Assembly (NCBI RefSeq): GCF_018860155.1
Contig: NZ_JAHKNI010000019.1
Coordinates: 1-64,000 of the forward strand
Source of the DNA: Nocardia albiluteola
GTDB taxonomy: Bacteria; Actinomycetota; Actinomycetes; Mycobacteriales; Mycobacteriaceae
Length of the DNA: 64,000 nucleotides
Direction of reading: 5' to 3'
Shown here piece by piece: positions 60,062 to 64,000 of this stretch; position 1 is the first letter of the stretch, and each line of letters starts with the position of its first letter. The notes below the pieces were generated by a model, which did not search any database, was not told where the DNA came from, and was given only the letters and a program-made list of their open reading frames with translations. A program made the translations under genes and the position numbers.

Positions 60062-61279
60062 ATGGTCGCTACTGTGCAGACGCCCTTCGTCCAGCTGTGG
60101 CTGGCGGTTCTCGGCGGGTATCTGGCGCTCGGCGCGACACTGCAGGAACTTCCCGGCTACGTGTCCGACCGCTTCGGCGCGAGTCCGTTCGTGGTCGGGG
60201 TCGTTGTGGGGTCGGCATTCGCCGGCACCGCGCTGACGCGGCCATTCGCCGGCCGGGCGGGCGATGCGGGGAGGGCGCGGGCGGTCGCCATCGCGGGGGC
60301 CGTCGCGGCTTCCTGCGCGGCACTGGGGCATCTGTGGGCGCCGAATCTCGCCTGGTTGATCGCGGCCCGGGTGCTGATGGGTGTCGGGGAGGCGGCGCTG
60401 TTCTCCGGAGTGCTGCCGTGGGTGCTGTCGGATGTGCGGCCCTCGCGGTCCGGTCGTGTCGCAGGATGGTTCGGCCTGTCGATGTGGGGCGGCCTGTCGG
60501 TGGGGCCACTGGTGGCGGTCGGCGCCGGGGAACTCGGCGGGGCAACCGCCGTGTGGGCGCTGGTCGTGCTGCTGCCCTCGATATCGGCGATTCTGCTCGC
60601 CAGTGCTCGACGTGGCCCGCAGCACCCCGCGCGCATCGCGATCGGCGGATGGCGCGATCTGGTTCCGGCCGGTGTCGGCAGGCCGGGGCTGATGCTCGGG
60701 ATGGCGGCGTACGGATACGGCACCCTCACAGCACTTTTGGTGCTCTTCCTCGACAGTCCGGGGATCGGCGGAGCCGGTCTCGGGCTGGTGCTGTTCTCCT
60801 CCGCGTTCCTGGTGACAAGAGCGCTCGGAAGTCCCCTGGTCGATCGGTTCGGCGGTCACGTCGTCGCTCGCGCGGTCCTGATCATCGAGGCCGCGGGGCT
60901 GCTGGCGCTGGCGTCTGCGACAACACGGTCCATTGCGCTGGTCGCGGTGGTGATCACCGGAGTCGGGCTGGGGCTCATCTATCCGGCATCGTCACGAATT
61001 GTCTTGCGGGCGGTGGCCGCCAGGACCGCGGGCGCCGCCATGGGAGTGATGACGTCGTTCTGGGATGTCGGAATTCTGGTCGCTGGTCCGATGGGGGGTC
61101 TGGCCGCCGCCCGCTCCGGCTTCCCCACCGCATTCTGGTCCGCAGCCATGGTCGTGGTGGGCGCCGTTGTATTCACGCTCCGCCTACGGCCTCGGATGTC
61201 GGTGCGAGACAGGTCTCGGAGGTGTGGTCTTGGACGCGCCAGCGGCGTGTCTGGCCGACTCGGCGGGGCTGACCGCTAA
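60062..61279 (+). CDS. MFS transporter
   Basis: The 405-residue permease has about twelve membrane segments. A motif-A-like loop (TRPFAGRAGDAGRARAVAIA) and the segment ARVLMGVGEAALFSGVLPWV are visible. The start lies directly after the TetR operator, so the mRNA leader must be very short or absent. It is probably a TetR-controlled exporter; the substrate is unknown. The C-terminal 20 residues are basic and unlike a membrane segment. Confidence 0.83.
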   Translation: MVATVQTPFVQLWLAVLGGYLALGATLQELPGYVSDRFGASPFVVGVVVGSAFAGTALTRPFAGRAGDAGRARAVAIAGAVAASCAALGHLWAPNLAWLIAARVLMGVGEAALFSGVLPWVLSDVRPSRSGRVAGWFGLSMWGGLSVGPLVAVGAGELGGATAVWALVVLLPSISAILLASARRGPQHPARIAIGGWRDLVPAGVGRPGLMLGMAAYGYGTLTALLVLFLDSPGIGGAGLGLVLFSSAFLVTRALGSPLVDRFGGHVVARAVLIIEAAGLLALASATTRSIALVAVVITGVGLGLIYPASSRIVLRAVAARTAGAAMGVMTSFWDVGILVAGPMGGLAAARSGFPTAFWSAAMVVVGAVVFTLRLRPRMSVRDRSRRCGLGRASGVSGRLGGADR

Positions 61280-61415
61280 TCTGTGACCCGGATCTTGGTT
61301 TCGCGGGTCGCGCGGACGCCGTTGCCCGGACGTGGCCGAGATTTCGTCATGTGATGTCCGTGGTGTGGGTGTTGCGGATGGTCTCGATGGGGCTGTTGCG
61401 GCTAGCCTGTGAGTC

Positions 61416-64000
61416 ATGGCAGGCAAGTCCCGCAGTACCACGGCGTCTCGTTCGCGGGCGGGATCGGCGCGGGGGCGGGCTCCGGCACGGTCCCGTTCGG
61501 CCGGTTCACGCGGCGGATCCACCGGAGGTTCGACAAGGGCGGCCGCGCCCCGCGCGCGCAAGGCCCCGGCCCGCCGCCCGGCCCCGCGCCGGAAATCGAA
61601 CACCGCGCCGCTGGCGGTATTCCGGCGGGGCGTCGGCAACGGCTGGACGATGCTCGCGCGCGGCATGGGCGCCACCACCCGCACGCTGAGCCGGGCCGGG
61701 GAGATCGAACACGGGCACCGGCGCGACGGCATCGCGCTGGCGCTGGTCGCCTTCAGCGTCGTCATCGCGGCGGCGGTGTGGCTGGGTGCGGGCGGCCCGA
61801 TCGGGCACGCGATCGACACCGCGGTGCGCCTGTTCACCGGGTCCGCCTCGGCGGCACTGCCGTTCGTGGCCTGCGCGATAGCGGTGATCCTGATGCGCAC
61901 CGAACCCCATCCGGAGATCCGGCCGCGGCTGGTCCTGGGCGGCGTGCTGGTCGCGCTGCCGTTCCTGGGACTGTGGCACATCGCCGCCGGTTCGCCGGCC
62001 GATGCCCACGGGCGCGCGCACGCGGCCGGATTCGTCGGATACGTCATGGGCGGCCCGCTGCGCAATGGTCTCACCTCGTGGCTCGCGGTGCCGCTGTTGT
62101 TGCTGGCCATGGCATTCGGCATTCTCCTGCTGACCGGGACCACGGTGCGCGAGGTGCCCGAGCGGCTGCGATGGCTGTTCGGCGTCGGCGGCGACGAATA
62201 CGACTCCTACGACGACCAATACGGGATGTACGACGCGGAAGGCTATGACGAGGACGGTTTTCCGCTCCATCGGAACAGCTCCCGCAAACGCGGTCGCACA
62301 CCGCGGGAGAACTACCCGACCGACGAATTCGGCGGATCTGATGCGGCCACGGAGGCAATCGGCGAGCCGCCGCTACAGGACGCCAAGGCGATCGCCGAGA
62401 AGCCGCCCGTTGAAACCCCGGCCGCGCCCGTCGAGAAGCCGAAGCGCAAGGCGCCCAAGGTCATCGATCAGACCCCGCCGCCCCCGGAACCGCAGCAGCT
62501 CGAGTTCGTCACCGAGCGCGAGGTCGACGGCGACTACCACCTGCCGCCGCTGACGCTGCTCACCGACGGCGAACCCCCCAAGAAGCGCAGCGCCGCAAAC
62601 GAATCGATGATCGAGGCGATCACCGAGGTGCTGGTGCAGTTCAAGATCGACGCCGCGGTCACCGGATTCGTGCGCGGCCCGACCGTCACCCGCTACGAGG
62701 TCGAGCTCGGGCCCGGTGTGAAGGTCGAGAAGATCACCGCGCTCGCGCGCAATATCGCCTATGCCGTTGCGACGGAGAACGTCCGGCTGCTCGCGCCCAT
62801 CCCGGGCAAGTCCGCGGTCGGTATCGAGGTGCCCAACGCCGACCGCGAGCTGGTCCGCCTGGCCGACGTGCTCAAGGCGCCGTCCACACGAAACGTTCAC
62901 CACCCGTTGCTCATCGGGCTCGGCAAGAACATCGAGGGCGAGTACCTCTCGGCGAACCTGGCGAAGATGCCGCATCTGCTGGTCGCCGGATCCACCGGCT
63001 CGGGCAAGTCGAGCTTCGTGAACTCGATGCTGGTCTCCCTGCTGCACCGCGCCACCCCCGAGGAGGTGCGGATGATTCTGATCGACCCGAAGATGGTGGA
63101 ACTCACGCCGTACGAGGGCATTCCGCATCTGATCACCCCCATCATCACCCAGCCCAAGAAGGCCGCCGCCGCGCTGGCCTGGCTGGTGGAGGAGATGGAG
63201 CAGCGCTACCAGGACATGCAGGCCAGCAAGGTCCGGCACATCGACGACTTCAACAAGAAGGTGAAGTCGGGGCAGATCACCACTCCGCTGGGCAGCGAAC
63301 GGGTCTACCGGCCGTATCCGTACATCCTGGCCATCGTCGACGAGCTCGCGGATCTGATGATGACCGCGCCGCGCGACGTCGAGGACGCGATCGTGCGCAT
63401 CACCCAGAAGGCCCGCGCGGCCGGTATCCACCTGGTCCTGGCCACGCAGCGGCCGTCGGTGGACGTCGTCACCGGCCTGATCAAGACCAACGTGCCCTCG
63501 CGGCTGGCCTTCGCGACCTCCTCGCTCACCGATTCGCGGGTCATCCTGGATCAGCCGGGAGCGGAGAAGCTGATCGGCATGGGCGACGGGCTGTTCCTGC
63601 CGATGGGTGCGTCCAAGCCGACCCGCCTGCAGGGCGCGTTCATCTCCGACGAGGAGATCCAGGCCGTCGTCGACTTCGCCAAGAACCAGGCCGAGCCGGA
63701 CTACACCGAGGGCGTCACCGCCGCCAAGGCCGGGGAGAAGAAGGACGTCGACCCCGATATCGGCGACGACCTGGACCTGTTCGTGCAGGCGGTCGAGCTG
63801 GTCGTCACCTCGCAGTTCGGCTCCACCTCCATGCTGCAGCGCAAGCTGCGGGTCGGCTTCGCCAAGGCGGGCCGCCTGATGGATCTGATGGAGACCCGCG
63901 GCGTCGTCGGCCCCAGCGAGGGCTCCAAGGCCCGCGACGTGCTGATCAAACCCGACGAACTGGACGGGTTGCTCTACACGATCCGTGGCGGTGGCGGCGC
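61416..64000 (+). CDS. ftsK: DNA translocase FtsK (3' end beyond the window)
   Basis: The 861 or so visible residues start MAGKSRSTTAS with a basic Arg/Ser/Ala-rich tail. Four or so membrane segments follow (about residues 105-255), then an acidic/proline linker (DEYDSYDDQYGMYDAEGYDE). The motor domain has Walker A GSTGSGKSSFVNSM (about 525) and Walker B YILAIVDELADLMM. The beginning of the gamma DNA-reading domain (LDLFVQAVELVVTSQFGST, RVGFAKAGRLMDLMETRGVV) is also visible. It pumps chromosome ends through the septum. The frame is open to the last base. Confidence 0.93.
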   Translation, partial: MAGKSRSTTASRSRAGSARGRAPARSRSAGSRGGSTGGSTRAAAPRARKAPARRPAPRRKSNTAPLAVFRRGVGNGWTMLARGMGATTRTLSRAGEIEHGHRRDGIALALVAFSVVIAAAVWLGAGGPIGHAIDTAVRLFTGSASAALPFVACAIAVILMRTEPHPEIRPRLVLGGVLVALPFLGLWHIAAGSPADAHGRAHAAGFVGYVMGGPLRNGLTSWLAVPLLLLAMAFGILLLTGTTVREVPERLRWLFGVGGDEYDSYDDQYGMYDAEGYDEDGFPLHRNSSRKRGRTPRENYPTDEFGGSDAATEAIGEPPLQDAKAIAEKPPVETPAAPVEKPKRKAPKVIDQTPPPPEPQQLEFVTEREVDGDYHLPPLTLLTDGEPPKKRSAANESMIEAITEVLVQFKIDAAVTGFVRGPTVTRYEVELGPGVKVEKITALARNIAYAVATENVRLLAPIPGKSAVGIEVPNADRELVRLADVLKAPSTRNVHHPLLIGLGKNIEGEYLSANLAKMPHLLVAGSTGSGKSSFVNSMLVSLLHRATPEEVRMILIDPKMVELTPYEGIPHLITPIITQPKKAAAALAWLVEEMEQRYQDMQASKVRHIDDFNKKVKSGQITTPLGSERVYRPYPYILAIVDELADLMMTAPRDVEDAIVRITQKARAAGIHLVLATQRPSVDVVTGLIKTNVPSRLAFATSSLTDSRVILDQPGAEKLIGMGDGLFLPMGASKPTRLQGAFISDEEIQAVVDFAKNQAEPDYTEGVTAAKAGEKKDVDPDIGDDLDLFVQAVELVVTSQFGSTSMLQRKLRVGFAKAGRLMDLMETRGVVGPSEGSKARDVLIKPDELDGLLYTIRGGGG

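Noticed and set aside
1..64000. Insertion sequences or prophage
   Set aside because: No transposase, integrase catalytic core, phage structural gene or att-like flanking repeat was recognised in the window.

Overview
The window is about 68-70% G+C with dense, short-spaced genes and many ATGA or GTGA start/stop overlaps. It looks like chromosomal DNA of a mycolic-acid actinomycete, most likely Nocardia or a close relative. The reasons are the dapB / small membrane protein / dapA / RNase J / ftsK backbone known from mycobacteria, the DUF397 and DUF5753 regulators, DUF3558 lipoproteins, an EspG-type chaperone, an LmeA-like lipoprotein-family gene, F420-type oxidoreductases and many TetR-family regulators. 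The genus is inferred; no rRNA or tRNA gene was seen.

Region 1 (1-6055) is accessory. It holds a truncated resolvase-like ORF with a 32-bp tandem repeat, an XRE/DUF5753 regulator with its DUF397 partner, and a locus related to type VII secretion: two DUF3558 lipoproteins, a helical small protein, a Ser/Thr/Gly-rich PPE/EspB-like substrate candidate and an EspG-like chaperone. No ESX core gene is present. A roughly 1-kb tandem duplication spans this locus and created a chimeric gene at its junction. Region 2 (6252-24790) carries lipid genes (a FadD17-like ligase, a disrupted second ligase, a thioesterase), an ArsR/MFS pair, a pentapeptide-repeat membrane protein, an organosulfur operon (TauD-like dioxygenase plus ABC permease, ATPase and binding protein), an archaeal/eukaryotic-type prolyl-tRNA synthetase, a sulfotransferase, an amidase and a zinc alcohol dehydrogenase.

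Region 3 (25048-35948) starts with dapB and its usual small membrane neighbour. A purine/allantoin cluster follows (PuuE-like deacetylase, a DUF6986-like aldolase, allantoin racemase, MarR), then an MFS exporter fused to beta-sandwich repeats, a siderophore-interacting flavoprotein with a PadR regulator, an LmeA-like protein and an S-adenosyl methyltransferase. Region 4 (35965-49126) is a run of small accessory enzymes, many paired with a regulator and a visible palindromic operator: TetR/SDR, TetR/cholesterol-oxidase-like GMC enzyme, GntR/flavodoxin. It also contains an 18-bp minisatellite.

Region 5 (49127-64000) has a phzF relic, a response regulator / kinase / degenerate sensor trio, an orphan ribbon-helix-helix protein, dapA coupled to RNase J, a TIGR03085-type protein, LysR/PhzF and TetR/MFS divergent pairs, and the first 2.6 kb of ftsK, which runs off the window. 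The backbone genes are ordinary. The points most worth pursuing are the orphan T7SS-accessory locus with its chimeric gene, the PhzF relic, the MFS-beta-sandwich fusion, the second-type ProRS and the three-part sensor system.
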